DNA of 64,000 bases from Flavobacteriales bacterium (GTDB lineage: Bacteria; Bacteroidota; Bacteroidia; Flavobacteriales; Flavobacteriaceae): assembly GCA_027067965.1 (NCBI GenBank), contig JAMOUV010000010.1:1-64000 (forward strand). The letters run 5' to 3'. Both the position numbers and the translations under genes were made by a program. Positions 17,465 through 27,579 of this stretch are shown here, one piece after another. Under the pieces are notes generated by a model. That model saw nothing but the letters and a program-made list of their open reading frames with translations. It made no database searches and was not told the origin of the DNA. How positions within the stretch are numbered: the stretch's first letter is position 1; the number at the start of each line of letters is the position of its first letter.

Positions 17465-20400
17465 TTATTCTTTTAGTACCCAATCGCCACTGCGGAGCAA
17501 GGGCAATGCTTTTTTGTATTTAAGTTGCCTTTCTTCGGCGGTATTTACGTTCAAAATGGTAACCATCTCGTTTCGTCCGATTTTTTTTCCTTCGCGTTTG
17601 ATTGGCGTAGTAACTTGCGGGGGCGCCTGTGTGGCCGCTTGCGGACCTTTTTCGGCCAATTCTTCCATGGAAGGAATATGTCGTGGTGCCGAAGTAGGTT
17701 GCCGGGAAGTGGTATCGGTCCGGGTTTCGGTATAACGCGGTTTTTGACGTCTTTGTTGGCGGCTTTCGCGTATTTGATTGGGATCCGGTGTCGGCAAATC
17801 CGCTTTGAAAAGGAATGAAATCACTTCCTTATTGACCTTGTCCAACATAGTGCGGAATAATTCGTAGGCCTCGAATTTATAAATCAATAACGGATCTTTT
17901 TGTTCGTATGAGGCCGTTTGAACCGCCGTTTTCAATTCGTCCATTTTACGGAGATGTTCTTTCCATTCTTCATCAATAATAGCAAGGGCCACATTGCGTT
18001 CGAAATCTTCGATCAATTTGCGACCTTGGGTTTGATACGCTTCTTCGAGGTTAGTGGAAATTTGAATGGTCCGGATACCGTCCGTAAACGGTACGGCTAT
18101 ACGTTTGTACTGATGTCCTTGATTTTCATACACATGTTTAATCAAAGGATAAATACCATCGGCAGCCCGTTTTATTTTGTCCAAATAATATTGATAGGCC
18201 TTATCGAAAATAAGATTGACCAATTCCTTTTCATCCATATTTTTAAATTCCTCTTCACTCACCGGTGAACGCATGGAAAAATTACGAATCAATTCATTTT
18301 CGAATTCTTGAAAATCGTCTTTTTGCTTGGCTTTTTGCACGATATATTCGGCCAGTTCATATATCATATTGACAATATCCACTCGCAAGCGTTTGCCTTC
18401 CAAGGCATGACGGCGTTTTTTATAAACCAATTCTCTTTGGGCATTCATCACATCGTCATATTCCAACAATCGTTTACGAATACCGAAATTATTTTCTTCT
18501 ACTTTCTTTTGGGCGTTTTCAATCGATTTGGTAATACGCGAATGTTGGATGGCTTCGCCTTCTTTCATGCCCAGCCGGTCGAGGATTTTGGCCATTTTTT
18601 CCGATCCGAACAATCGCATCAAATCATCTTCAAACGATACAAAAAATTGGGATGAGCCCGGATCACCTTGACGTCCCGCCCGTCCGCGCAATTGGCGGTC
18701 CACCCGGCGAGAATCGTGGCGTTCGGTACCGATGATGGCCAAACCTCCGGCATTTTTCACATCGGGATGCAGTTTGATATCGGTTCCCCGGCCGGCCATG
18801 TTGGTGGCAATGGTTACTTGTCCGGGATTACCCGCTTCGGCAATAATTTGTGCTTCACGTTGATGATGTTTGGCATTCAACACGTTGTGCGGTATCTTCC
18901 TTATCCTCAGCATCTTACTAAGCAATTCGGATGTTTCGACCGAAGTGGTTCCCACCAAAACCGCACGTCCTTGATTTCGCAAGCGTTCGATTTCGTTAAT
19001 AATGGCATTATATTTTTCCCGTTTGGTTCGATAGACCAAATCGTTTTTATCGTCACGAATAACGGGTTTGTTGGTTGGAATTTCCACCACATCGAGTTTA
19101 TAAATTTGCCAAAATTCACCTGCTTCGGTAATGGCCGTCCCTGTCATACCAGCCAATTTGCGATACATCCGGAAAAAATTCTGCAGTGTAATGGTGGCAT
19201 GAGTTTGGGTAGCTGCTTCGATCTTGACGTTTTCTTTGGCTTCGATGGCTTGGTGCAGTCCGTCGGAATAGCGCCGGCCTTCCATGATACGCCCGGTTTG
19301 TTCGTCCACGATTTTTACCTGACCGTCCAATACTACATATTCCACTTCTTTTTCAAAAAGGGTATAGGCCTTCATCAATTGATTCAGCGTGTGCAAGCGT
19401 TCGCTTTTCATGGCATATTCCCTGAAAATTTCATCTTTTTTCTTCATTTTCTCTTCTTCAGGAATATCCATTTTATCTATTTTTCCTATTTCTTCACTGA
19501 TATTGGGTAAGATAAAGAAATCGGGCGTGGTCAGGTTGGAAAGAAACTCGATTCCTTTGTCGGTCAGTTCGATGGAATTATTTTTTTCGTCGATCACGAA
19601 GAACAAATCCTTATCGATAAAAGGCATTTCGCGTTGGCGGTCCTGCATGTAATATGCTTCGGTTTTTTGAAGCAATTGTTTCATGCCGGGTTCGCTTAAA
19701 AATTTGATCAATGCACGGTTTTTTGGCAATCCCCTGAATACGCGATAAAGATGGGTTCCACCTTCTTTTTCATTACCTTCCCGGATGAGTTTTTTGGCCA
19801 ATGCCAATTCTTTGGTTAAATTTTGGTGTTGGGCCTGCACGATTTTTTCCACATAGGGTTTGAGCTCGTTGAATTCGTGCCGGTCGCCTTGTTCCACCGG
19901 CCCGGAAATAATCAACGGCGTTCGTGCATCGTCGATCAGCACGCTATCCACTTCGTCCACGATGGCGTAGTTGAGTTCACGTTGTACCACGTCTTTCATA
20001 TCGTGGGCCATATTGTCACGCAGATAGTCGAAACCGAATTCGTTATTTGTGCCGTAGGTAATATCCGCTTCATAGGCCTTTCGACGTGCTTCGGTATGGG
20101 GGCGGTGCAAATCGATACAATCCACCCGCAAGCCGTGAAATTCGTAAAGCGGTCCCATCCATGCCGCATCCCGCCGGGCCAAATAATCGTTGACGGTAAC
20201 CAAATGAGTTCCGCGTCCGGGCAAGGCATTTAGGTAAAGGGCCAAGGTAGCCACTAAGGTTTTACCTTCACCGGTTTGCATCTCAGCGATTTTGCCTTGA
20301 TGCAACACGATACCGCCCATGAGTTGCACGTCGTAATGCACCATATCCCATTTCACTTGTTTGCCGGCGGCATCCCATTCGTTTTTCCAAACGGCTTTAT

Positions 20401-20854
20401 CGCCCTCTATTTCCACATATTCCTTGGTGGCGGCCAATTCCATATCGAACGGCGTGGCGGTAACTTCCAAAGTATCGTTTTCCTTGAAACGCCTTGCGGT
20501 TTCGCGCATGACGGCAAATGCTTCGGGAAGAATTTCGTTCAATACTTTTTCTTCCACTTCGTATTTTTCATCTTCCAGCCGGTCAATTTCTTTATAAATA
20601 TCTTCGCGCTTGTCAATATCCTGTTCTTCGGCCGCCTGTTGACGAAGTTGATCTTGCTTGCGATCAATTTCGCTTGTGGCTTCCTTTATTTTTTGTTTGA
20701 ATTCTTGCGTTTTGGCACGCAATTCATCGTTGGACAGATTTTTTAAACCGGGATAAATTTCATTGATTTTATCTACAATCGGTTGAAGTTCTTTTATGTC
20801 TTTTTTACGTTTATCGCCTACAAAAACTTTTAATACGGAGTCTAAAATTCCCAT
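17465..20854 (-). CDS. secA: Preprotein translocase ATPase SecA
   Basis: A 1129-residue motor of the Sec pathway. It has Walker [17 protein letters not shown] box ([16 protein letters not shown]), the preprotein cross-linking domain, motif VI ([20 protein letters not shown]), and the helical scaffold and wing. It is longer than E. coli SecA, with an insertion of about 170 residues after the ISGPVEQ segment, as is usual in Bacteroidota. The C-terminus lacks the Cys-x-Cys zinc motif and instead ends in a short domain beginning [15 protein letters not shown]. This replacement is, as far as I recall, shared by other members of the phylum. Many long antisense frames lie in it and are shadows. Confidence 0.97.
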   Translation of the reverse strand: MGILDSVLKVFVGDKRKKDIKELQPIVDKINEIYPGLKNLSNDELRAKTQEFKQKIKEATSEIDRKQDQLRQQAAEEQDIDKREDIYKEIDRLEDEKYEVEEKVLNEILPEAFAVMRETARRFKENDTLEVTATPFDMELAATKEYVEIEGDKAVWKNEWDAAGKQVKWDMVHYDVQLMGGIVLHQGKIAEMQTGEGKTLVATLALYLNALPGRGTHLVTVNDYLARRDAAWMGPLYEFHGLRVDCIDLHRPHTEARRKAYEADITYGTNNEFGFDYLRDNMAHDMKDVVQRELNYAIVDEVDSVLIDDARTPLIISGPVEQGDRHEFNELKPYVEKIVQAQHQNLTKELALAKKLIREGNEKEGGTHLYRVFRGLPKNRALIKFLSEPGMKQLLQKTEAYYMQDRQREMPFIDKDLFFVIDEKNNSIELTDKGIEFLSNLTTPDFFILPNISEEIGKIDKMDIPEEEKMKKKDEIFREYAMKSERLHTLNQLMKAYTLFEKEVEYVVLDGQVKIVDEQTGRIMEGRRYSDGLHQAIEAKENVKIEAATQTHATITLQNFFRMYRKLAGMTGTAITEAGEFWQIYKLDVVEIPTNKPVIRDDKNDLVYRTKREKYNAIINEIERLRNQGRAVLVGTTSVETSELLSKMLRIRKIPHNVLNAKHHQREAQIIAEAGNPGQVTIATNMAGRGTDIKLHPDVKNAGGLAIIGTERHDSRRVDRQLRGRAGRQGDPGSSQFFVSFEDDLMRLFGSEKMAKILDRLGMKEGEAIQHSRITKSIENAQKKVEENNFGIRKRLLEYDDVMNAQRELVYKKRRHALEGKRLRVDIVNMIYELAEYIVQKAKQKDDFQEFENELIRNFSMRSPVSEEEFKNMDEKELVNLIFDKAYQYYLDKIKRAADGIYPLIKHVYENQGHQYKRIAVPFTDGIRTIQISTNLEEAYQTQGRKLIEDFERNVALAIIDEEWKEHLRKMDELKTAVQTASYEQKDPLLIYKFEAYELFRTMLDKVNKEVISFLFKADLPTPDPNQIRESRQQRRQKPRYTETRTDTTSRQPTSAPRHIPSMEELAEKGPQAATQAPPQVTTPIKREGKKIGRNEMVTILNVNTAEERQLKYKKALPLLRSGDWVLKE

Positions 20855-20880
20855 AATTAAATACCTCTTTATATCAAGTT

Positions 20881-20888
20881 CAAATTTA
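20881..20888 (-). promoter_or_regulatory. -7 promoter box of secA
   Basis: The minus strand reads TAAATTTG, a perfect TAnnTTTG box, 27 bases upstream of the secA ATG. No clear -33 element is seen. Confidence 0.5.
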
Positions 20889-20925
20889 CGTTATTTTTTC
20901 TGTTTACTAAAACTATTGCGCAAGA

Positions 20926-20951
20926 CAAAAAAAGTCTCCCGGAGGAGACTT
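20926..20951 (-). terminator. Terminator after the DUF2795 gene
   Basis: An 8-bp perfect stem with a four-base loop (20932-20951), followed on the minus strand by a T tract. It separates the DUF2795 gene from secA. Confidence 0.85.
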
Positions 20952-20971
20952 TTCGCTACATTTCTTTTCGG

Positions 20972-21193
20972 TTAATATTCATCCTCGTTCCAAAGGAAAT
21001 CTTCTTCATCGGGATAATCGGGCCAGATATCCCGGATGTTTTCAAATATTTCTTCATCGTCTTCGATTTCTTGTAAATTTTCCACCACTTCGAGTGGTGC
21101 ACCTGTTCTGATGGCATAATCGATCAATTCGTCCTTGGTTGCCGGCCAAGGGGCATCGCTCAGGTAAGATGCTAATTCCAACGTCCAATACAT
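20972..21193 (-). CDS. DUF2795 family small acidic protein
   Basis: A 73-residue protein. Residues 1-50 match DUF2795 (MYWTLELASYLSDAPWPATK, then a helix with DYAIRTGAPLEVVENL), a small helical fold of unknown function common in bacteria. The C-terminal third is strongly acidic (DDEEIFENIRDIWPDYPDEE). It is monocistronic, with a TATATTTG promoter box 25 bases upstream and its own terminator. Confidence 0.85.
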   Translation of the reverse strand: MYWTLELASYLSDAPWPATKDELIDYAIRTGAPLEVVENLQEIEDDEEIFENIRDIWPDYPDEEDFLWNEDEY

Positions 21194-21218
21194 ATTGCCT
21201 GCGATTTTAAAATTTTTG

Positions 21219-21226
21219 CAAATATA
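21219..21226 (-). promoter_or_regulatory. -7 promoter box of the DUF2795 gene
   Basis: The minus strand reads TATATTTG, fitting TAnnTTTG, about 26 bases before the ATG. Confidence 0.5.
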
Positions 21227-21244
21227 TAATTAAAATTATTTTTT

Positions 21245-21820
21245 TCAAGTCATTTGCGGATTCCATGGTACCTCTCTGACTTGGAAATGCTTAGACAATT
21301 TTCGTGCCAAAACAAAAAGGTAATCCGAGAGCCGGTTGAGGTATTGCAAGTACAACGGATTAAGCGGTGAGACGGCATGCAAGGCGGTCAAGCGACGTTC
21401 GGCTCTCCGGGCTACGGTTCTGGCAATATGGCAGACCGAAACGGCAGGATGTCCGCCCGGTAAGATAAAAGCGGTCAAAGGAGGAAGGTCCCTGTCGAAT
21501 TCATCAATTCGTTTTTCCAAATATTTTATTTGTTCTTCCGTCAAATCGGGAATATTGAGTCGTTTTTCTTTGTTTTTCAAATATTTTTTCTCCGGATCGA
21601 GCGCCACAAAAGAACCCAAGTTAAATAATTCGTTTTGCACTTTTATCAAATCGTTTTCCATCGCGGGAATTTCGGCCGCATAATCGCGAAGCAAGCCCAA
21701 AAACGACATTAATTCGTCCAATGTGCCGTATGCTTCGATACGTATATGATGTTTTTCCACCCGCGTTCCACCGATTAATTGTGTAGTGCCGGCATCGCCT
21801 TTTTTGGTATAAATCTTCAT
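21245..21820 (-). CDS. ATP:cob(I)alamin adenosyltransferase, PduO type
   Basis: A 191-residue enzyme that makes adenosylcobalamin from reduced cobalamin. The N-terminus MKIYTKKGDAGTTQLIGG holds the ATP-binding motif. DELMSFLGLLR and FILPGGHPAVSVCHIARTVARRAER are the other family blocks, including the conserved Arg-rich helix. The C-terminal LNRLSDYLFVLAR is typical. No cobalamin biosynthesis or B12-dependent enzyme gene is adjacent, so it presumably serves an enzyme encoded elsewhere, such as methylmalonyl-CoA mutase. Confidence 0.93.
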   Translation of the reverse strand: MKIYTKKGDAGTTQLIGGTRVEKHHIRIEAYGTLDELMSFLGLLRDYAAEIPAMENDLIKVQNELFNLGSFVALDPEKKYLKNKEKRLNIPDLTEEQIKYLEKRIDEFDRDLPPLTAFILPGGHPAVSVCHIARTVARRAERRLTALHAVSPLNPLYLQYLNRLSDYLFVLARKLSKHFQVREVPWNPQMT

Positions 21821-21938
21821 TTTTCTATTAATTTAACGAATAAAGATAATTAAAAAATCGGGATAAAACCATTCTCATCCTTTAACAAAATGATAAGTCC
21901 GGCAAATGTTAATATTCAAAAAAACGGCCATCCTCATT

Positions 21939-22376
21939 TTATTTTTTTCGACGAAATTCAATCATAGCCAAGCCGGCGATAGACATAAGTGCAAAAAGGA
22001 TAATAAAAAAGTAATGTTTGACTTGCAAAAAGGGCTCTACATACAGGACTACGCCCAAAAATAATAAGGGTAGAAGCACCAAAATGGCCTGAAAAACGGG
22101 AATATGATGTTTGGTTTTCATCAATTTCTCTACTCCTACATAAGTGTATATCACCAATAAAGCCATCAATAGCAAGTACAGGTAAACCACTGAGGCCTTT
22201 GCCCATATCGAAGAGGAATTCGCCACACAAAACAAATTAAAAAAACATAAATCCTTATCCGATTTGCCCGTGGCAATCAATAATGCGAAACCAAACAAAA
22301 ACGGGCCGTAAAAGCCCCAAAACAGCATTCTTTTTTTTCTTTTTTTCTTCTTTTCGGATTGTTCGAAAATATTCAT
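21939..22376 (-). CDS. Small integral membrane protein of unknown family
   Basis: A 145-residue protein starting with a very lysine-rich cytoplasmic stretch (about residues 9-16). It then has four predicted membrane helices, roughly at 18-36, 58-80, 93-112 and 118-136. Two Cys lie in the first outside loop (LCFFNLFCVANSS). It resembles small uncharacterised membrane proteins of Flavobacteriia, and I cannot name the family. It is probably the sole gene on its transcript. Confidence 0.6.
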   Translation of the reverse strand: MNIFEQSEKKKKRKKRMLFWGFYGPFLFGFALLIATGKSDKDLCFFNLFCVANSSSIWAKASVVYLYLLLMALLVIYTYVGVEKLMKTKHHIPVFQAILVLLPLLFLGVVLYVEPFLQVKHYFFIILFALMSIAGLAMIEFRRKK

Positions 22377-22603
22377 CGCAAATTTTTAAACAAATATAGA
22401 CCATAAAAATAAAAAACGTACAAAATAATATTTCATGCCTTACCGATGATTCCCTTATGCTGCATAGCCGGACATGTTTAACGAAGGAAGATTTTCTTTA
22501 ATAAAATTAAAATATCCGGCCCCACATTCACTTAAGAAGCAAACCAAAAATTAATCAAATTTTTATTAATTTCATGACCATTAGGAGTTTATATGGCATA
22601 AAA

Positions 22604-22635
22604 TTTGATAATCTATTAAAAAAATTTTAAATTTG
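22604..22635 (+). promoter_or_regulatory. Complete Bacteroidota promoter
   Basis: A -33 TTTG (22604-22607) and a -7 TAAATTTG (22628-22635) are separated by 20 bases, the expected spacing. The -7 box lies 20 bases before the ATG of the secreted protein. Confidence 0.75.
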
Positions 22636-22655
22636 AATAATTAAATATTATCCCG

Positions 22656-24311
22656 ATGAAAACAATCTACTCTTTCATTTTGATTTTTGCTTTTACTACT
22701 ATTTTCGCACAAGTAGGTATTAACAATGACGGTTCCGATCCGGATCCTTCAGCAATGTTGGATGTAAAAAGTAACAACAAAGGTGTTTTGATTCCGCGCA
22801 TGGATAATGCGGCTATGAACGGCATTCCTTCTCCCGTAGAAGGTCTGGTGATTTATAATACCGAGAAAAAAGAATTTTATTATTACACCGGTAGTGCTTG
22901 GATTCCGATGGGAGGAGACGGAAAATTTGTGGACGGTGTCGATCCCAATGATGCCGTTTATACGCAAGGCAATGTAGGTATCGGAGTTGATGACCCGCAG
23001 GCCCCTTTGCACATACAAGGACGCATTCGTGCTTCAGCCAATAACGACAATTATGTGGAAATGGACGGGGTGCCTACCACGATCGGCGGGGCGCCCGCCT
23101 TGGAAGGCGTTGTAAAAATAGAAGGGGATGCATTTAAAAGATATTCATTCCTCATGGCGGACGGAAACGGCAATTATGACACCCTGGTCGCTTTTTACAA
23201 ACCCAACCGGTCCATTGGCATTGGCACCAATACACCTGCCGACGGAACCATGATTCATATCAAAAGCGATGCCGCCACCAAACCCGATGTAGTGGTAGAA
23301 AGAGCAACCGGTTATATGGGACTCGGCACAACCGATCCGCAAGACCGCTTGGATCTTTGGGGCGGATTTCGCATGTCGCTCGATGCAAACAATTATGCAC
23401 GCGTATTTGCCAATCCTACTAGCATTTACGGAAATACGGTGATGGAAGGAACGGTTAAATTGGAAGGCCCCGCCATTCAAAGATATTCTTTCCTGACCTC
23501 CGACTTGGGCGGCGGATACGATACCATTGTATCTTTCTTCCGGCCTTACGGTGCCGTAGGAGTGGGCACCAATTTGCCTAAATCCAAAGTCCATGTACGC
23601 GTGAATGATTTTGACTTGTCACACGGTTTGGCTGCCATCGGTTTGGAACACGGAGAAGCCGGAAATGAATTCCAACAATGGTTTGCGCTTTTGCTTGGGG
23701 AATTAGTAAACGGTACCAATGATTATCATCCTATTCTGGCTTACGGTCCCGAAAACAGAGCTTTTGCCATCACACAATTTATCTCCGATCCAAAACACAA
23801 TGCATCGGAAACGCGCATGGTATTTTTACCTACAGGACATACCGGTATAGGAGACCCCAACACACACAATCCACCCGATGCCGCATTAACGGTAAGTAAC
23901 GGACCTCTTTATCATTTATCCCCCAATTCCAATATCCCTAAAACCATTCTTTCGCTCAAAGATCAAGGTTATTTAAGAGTAAAAGTGGACGCCGACGGAA
24001 GAGTAACCCGCCCCACCTCCACTACGGCAGATCTATTGCCAATTGCCTATGGCGTGGTGGAATCGGACGGTACCGAGATTTCAGGCACCGGAAATTACCG
24101 GGTAAGACGTATTTCTCAAGGTGTTTATAGCATTGAGGTACATGGCGAAACCATTGATGGCACCTATACCGTTTTGGTAACCAACCAAACGTCAAGCCCC
24201 ATTATCGCCGGCACAAAAACCGATAATGGATTGGCTATCGTTCATTTATTTTCTCTTCATACTCAAGATCCTGCCGATTCCCGTTTTCAATTTATGATTT
24301 ACCGGCCGTAA
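22656..24311 (+). CDS. Secreted repeat-containing surface protein
   Basis: A 551-residue protein with a signal peptide (1-18, ending TIFAQ). The N-terminal block VGINNDGSDPDPSAMLDVKS and GVLIPRMDNAAM is seen in many Bacteroidota surface proteins that resemble phage tail-fibre structures. Two homologous units of about 80 residues follow, around 115-195 and 215-295. Each runs from a GRIRAS/GGFRMS strand through EGVVKIEGDAFKRYSFL or EGTVKLEGPAIQRYSFL to an IGIGTN/VGVGTN strand. A distinct C-terminal domain begins around 430. No T9SS tail is recognisable. The function is unknown; adhesin or fibre-like is only a guess. Confidence 0.7.
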   Translation: MKTIYSFILIFAFTTIFAQVGINNDGSDPDPSAMLDVKSNNKGVLIPRMDNAAMNGIPSPVEGLVIYNTEKKEFYYYTGSAWIPMGGDGKFVDGVDPNDAVYTQGNVGIGVDDPQAPLHIQGRIRASANNDNYVEMDGVPTTIGGAPALEGVVKIEGDAFKRYSFLMADGNGNYDTLVAFYKPNRSIGIGTNTPADGTMIHIKSDAATKPDVVVERATGYMGLGTTDPQDRLDLWGGFRMSLDANNYARVFANPTSIYGNTVMEGTVKLEGPAIQRYSFLTSDLGGGYDTIVSFFRPYGAVGVGTNLPKSKVHVRVNDFDLSHGLAAIGLEHGEAGNEFQQWFALLLGELVNGTNDYHPILAYGPENRAFAITQFISDPKHNASETRMVFLPTGHTGIGDPNTHNPPDAALTVSNGPLYHLSPNSNIPKTILSLKDQGYLRVKVDADGRVTRPTSTTADLLPIAYGVVESDGTEISGTGNYRVRRISQGVYSIEVHGETIDGTYTVLVTNQTSSPIIAGTKTDNGLAIVHLFSLHTQDPADSRFQFMIYRP

Positions 24312-24331
24312 AAATATTCCGTATTTACTCT

Positions 24332-24358
24332 AAAAACTGCCCCTGGGGGCAGTTTTTT
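24332..24358 (+). terminator. Terminator of the secreted repeat protein gene
   Basis: A GC-rich inverted repeat (AAACTGCCCC/GGGGCAGTTT) followed by eight T, 20 bases after the stop. Confidence 0.85.
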
Positions 24359-24497
24359 TTATATATTCAAAGATATTCTCTTTAAAAAATTCGTTTTTGA
24401 ACTTTTTCTTCGAGAAAAAAATTTATTTTTTAACGTTCGGATGATCAAAAATTCAACTGCATATTTTAAAATGTAATACCATTTTAGTAAGATTAAA

Positions 24498-24528
24498 ATA
24501 AAAAACCCGGCTAATGGCGGGCCGGGTT
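24498..24528 (-). terminator. Terminator of the DUF4293 gene
   Basis: On the minus strand AACCCGGC/GCCGGGTT forms an 8-bp stem (24504-24528) followed by a T-rich tract. Confidence 0.8.
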
Positions 24529-24544
24529 GAGGATTTTGTCAGAT

Positions 24545-24928
24545 TTACCGAATACGATCCACCGATTTTACCAGACTTTCATCCCGTTTAATGGCCTTAT
24601 TGGCTAACTTGACAAAAACGATAGAAAGCACGGGTATTAGCCAAATGACGTCCTTCTTCGAGAACGGAGTCCCTCCGGACGTAACGGCTTCGTAAATCCG
24701 TAAACCTGTCAAAAGAATCAATGCAAAGATAATTAAATTATTCAAAAACATCTGCACGGGGCGATTGGAATAGAGAAAAATATTAATAAACAATAAAGCC
24801 GCTATTCCTACCATTCCCCAATAATAGATGTATTCGAATTTATAAATCTCATGGGGCAATACATAATAAAAAGTAGCTGCAATAAGCACTGCAATAAGCA
24901 TATAAAGGGTTTGAATTCGTTGAAACAT
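24545..24928 (-). CDS. DUF4293 family membrane protein
   Basis: A 127-residue protein with four membrane helices, starting MFQRIQTLYMLIA and ending KAIKRDESLVKSVDRIR. Both ends are hallmarks of DUF4293, a family confined largely to Bacteroidota. The function is unknown. The divergent copper ATPase gene shares its upstream region, and a TAAATTTG box (minus strand, 24943-24950) lies 15 bases before the ATG. Confidence 0.85.
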   Translation of the reverse strand: MFQRIQTLYMLIAVLIAATFYYVLPHEIYKFEYIYYWGMVGIAALLFINIFLYSNRPVQMFLNNLIIFALILLTGLRIYEAVTSGGTPFSKKDVIWLIPVLSIVFVKLANKAIKRDESLVKSVDRIR

Positions 24929-24942
24929 GGCATTGTTTTTAG

Positions 24943-24988
24943 CAAATTTACATAATTTATTATATCTACTTCAAAATGACTAAATTTG
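24943..24988. promoter_or_regulatory. Divergent promoter pair
   Basis: Two TAAATTTG -7 boxes face apart: 24943-24950 on the minus strand for the DUF4293 gene and 24981-24988 on the plus strand toward the copper ATPase gene. Confidence 0.5.
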
Positions 24989-25052
24989 CGCCGGTTTATA
25001 TGTTCCGTAACACTTACTTAAATTTCCCGAACCGATTTCGAATTTTAGATTA

Positions 25053-27461
25053 ATGTCCGAGAAAAAAGAAAAATTAATTTGCTATCACTGCGGATTGGAA
25101 ATGCATCCTTCCGAAGCGGTATGGTATGATGGTAAAGCATTTTGTTGTAACGGATGTAAGACGGTTTACCAAATTCTGCATACCCATGATTTAACACAAT
25201 ATTACACCATTGTCGAGACGCCGGGTTTGAAAGCCGAAGACATCAACAAGGGGGAAAGGAAAACCAAATATGCCTTTTTGGACAACGAAGAAATTGCCGG
25301 CAAACTATTGGAATTTGATGACGGAAAAACCAAAGTGGTCAATTTCTACGTGCCCAACATCCATTGTGCTTCATGTATTTGGGTTTTGGAGCATTTGGAA
25401 CGTTTGAATCCCGGTATTATACGTTCGGAAGTAAATTTTTCCACCAAGACTGTTCGCATTACTTTTGATGCCGAAAAAATCAATTTGCGTCAATTGGCCG
25501 AATTGATGGACAGCATTGCCTATCCGCCTTTGATTACTTTGGAGAGTTTGGAACAGAAAGACAAGAAAACCAATCATAGGTTATTGATGCAGTTGGGTGT
25601 GGCGGGGTTTGCTTTCGGCAACATCATGCTTTTGGCCATTCCTGAATACATTCAAGCGGAAGGATATTGGATCGAACATTTTGCGCCGCTTTTTCGTTGG
25701 ATAGCATTCGGATTATCCGTGCCGGTGGTATTTTTTTCGGCAAGGGATTATTATGAATCGGCATGGAAAGGATTAAAAAACAAAATAGCCACGGTAGATA
25801 TTCTAATTGCATTGGGCATTAGCGTATTGTTTCTTCGAAGCATTTATGAGATAACAACCCACACGGGGCAAGGTTTTTTCGATAGTTTGACAGGATTGGT
25901 TTTTTTCTTGTTGATCGGAAAATATTTTCAACAAAAAACTTACGATTTTCTTTCGTTTGAACGCGATTACAAATCATATTTTCCCGTAGCGGTGACCAAG
26001 ATAACCGATGCAGGCGAAGAAATTATCGAATTAAAAGATATCAAACCGGGTGACCGGTTATTGATTCACAATAATGAAATAATTCCGGTGGATGGTATTT
26101 TAAAAAAGAACAATGCATTTATCGATTATAGTTTTGTGACGGGGGAATCCACTCCTGTGGAAAAAATTCCCGGCGACAAAATTTTGGCCGGAGGAAAACA
26201 AACGGGCAATTACATAGAAATCGAAGCCGAAAAAAATGTAGATAACAGTTATCTCACCGGACTATGGTCAAGACAAATTTTTAAAGAAAGTTCACATAAG
26301 AGCATTCATACAATTACCGACAAAATCAGTCAATATTTTACTATTGTTATTCTAAGCATTGCCTTGCTTGCGGGACTTTATTGGTGGTGGAAAGACGGTG
26401 CGGCCACTGCCATTTGGGTGGCTTCGGCGGTTTTGATTATTGCTTGTCCGTGTGCATTGGCTTTAGCGGCTCCTTTTGCTTTCGGTAATGTGTTGCGGCA
26501 ATTCGGTTTGCATCGATTTTATTTAAAAAACGATCGAGTCATCGAAGAAATGTCGCGCGTAGATTCGCTTGTTTTTGATAAGACGGGCACCCTTACCGTA
26601 CAAGAAAAATTTCAAGTCTCCTTTGATGAAGGAACCTTGAATGATAAAGAACGAAGCATTATCAAATCCATGACAAAAATCTCCAACCATCCGCTAAGCA
26701 GATTAATCTATCAAACATTAAAAGACAGCCCGCCGGTTTCCCTGGAACATGTACAGGAAATTCCCGGCAAAGGTATTTTGGCTTATTATGAGGGAAAAAC
26801 CTATAAATTGGGAAATCGAAAATGGGCCGGAAGCGGCAAGCTGCAAAGCGATAAATCCGCTACTTATTTTTCAGTGGATAACACAATCAAGACCGTATTT
26901 GTTTTTACCGGCAAATACCGGCAAGGCATTAAAGAGTTATTCGAGCGCTTATCAAAAAAATATAAATTATACATTCTTTCGGGTGATAATGATAGTGAAA
27001 AACCCGTATTGGAAAAAATGCTTCCGCCCGGAACCACCTTGCTGTTTAATCAATCCGTTTATGACAAAACCGATTTTATCGAACGGTTGCAACAAAACCA
27101 TGCCACGGTTATGATGTTGGGCGACGGATTAAACGATGCGGGTGCATTACAACAAGCCGATGTCGGCATTGCCGTAGCCGAAGATACGAATGTATTTACG
27201 CCTTCGAGTGATGGAATTATCAAAGCCGACCGGCTCACTAAATTGGATAAATTTTTAAAAATTTCCATCCAAACCAAGCATGTGATATACTTGGCTTTTG
27301 CTTTGGCTTTTGTGTACAATGTTTTGGGACTGAGTTTTGCCGTGAGCAATAAACTCACTCCATTGGTGGCGGCCATTTTAATGCCTTTGAGTTCCATTTC
27401 CATTGTGGTTTTCGTTACCCTGCTCACCTATTGGATATGCCGGAAATTAAAAAAGGATTAA
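25053..27461 (+). CDS. Heavy-metal P1B-type ATPase, CcoI/FixI-like copper exporter
   Basis: An 802-residue copper pump. An N-terminal Cys-rich domain (about 8-45: CYHCGLEM and FCCNGC) is the feature that marks CcoI/FixI-type pumps. The HMA domain follows, with CASC at about 107-110 (HCASCIWVLEHL). Then come eight membrane helices, the actuator TGES, the CPC metal-channel motif (ACPCALALA), DKTGT phosphorylation site, the HP locus (NHPLSR) and GDGLNDAGAL. CcoI pumps load copper into the periplasm for cbb3 oxidase assembly. No ccoNOQP genes are in the window, but the nos cluster 17 kb away also needs periplasmic copper. Confidence 0.9.
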   Translation: MSEKKEKLICYHCGLEMHPSEAVWYDGKAFCCNGCKTVYQILHTHDLTQYYTIVETPGLKAEDINKGERKTKYAFLDNEEIAGKLLEFDDGKTKVVNFYVPNIHCASCIWVLEHLERLNPGIIRSEVNFSTKTVRITFDAEKINLRQLAELMDSIAYPPLITLESLEQKDKKTNHRLLMQLGVAGFAFGNIMLLAIPEYIQAEGYWIEHFAPLFRWIAFGLSVPVVFFSARDYYESAWKGLKNKIATVDILIALGISVLFLRSIYEITTHTGQGFFDSLTGLVFFLLIGKYFQQKTYDFLSFERDYKSYFPVAVTKITDAGEEIIELKDIKPGDRLLIHNNEIIPVDGILKKNNAFIDYSFVTGESTPVEKIPGDKILAGGKQTGNYIEIEAEKNVDNSYLTGLWSRQIFKESSHKSIHTITDKISQYFTIVILSIALLAGLYWWWKDGAATAIWVASAVLIIACPCALALAAPFAFGNVLRQFGLHRFYLKNDRVIEEMSRVDSLVFDKTGTLTVQEKFQVSFDEGTLNDKERSIIKSMTKISNHPLSRLIYQTLKDSPPVSLEHVQEIPGKGILAYYEGKTYKLGNRKWAGSGKLQSDKSATYFSVDNTIKTVFVFTGKYRQGIKELFERLSKKYKLYILSGDNDSEKPVLEKMLPPGTTLLFNQSVYDKTDFIERLQQNHATVMMLGDGLNDAGALQQADVGIAVAEDTNVFTPSSDGIIKADRLTKLDKFLKISIQTKHVIYLAFALAFVYNVLGLSFAVSNKLTPLVAAILMPLSSISIVVFVTLLTYWICRKLKKD

Positions 27462-27579
27462 CCGCTAAATTATATTTATTTTTATTTAGTGGAGAAAATT
27501 CTTCCGTTATGGGTATTTTTTTTGGCGGTTTCACTTTTTTTTCTTAAAATTGCTTTTAAAACAGGAAAAATTTTTTATT

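Noticed and set aside
18668-19510. Long open frame of 280 codons antisense to secA.
   Set aside because: It lies wholly inside secA on the other strand, mirrors its codon pattern and resembles no known protein.
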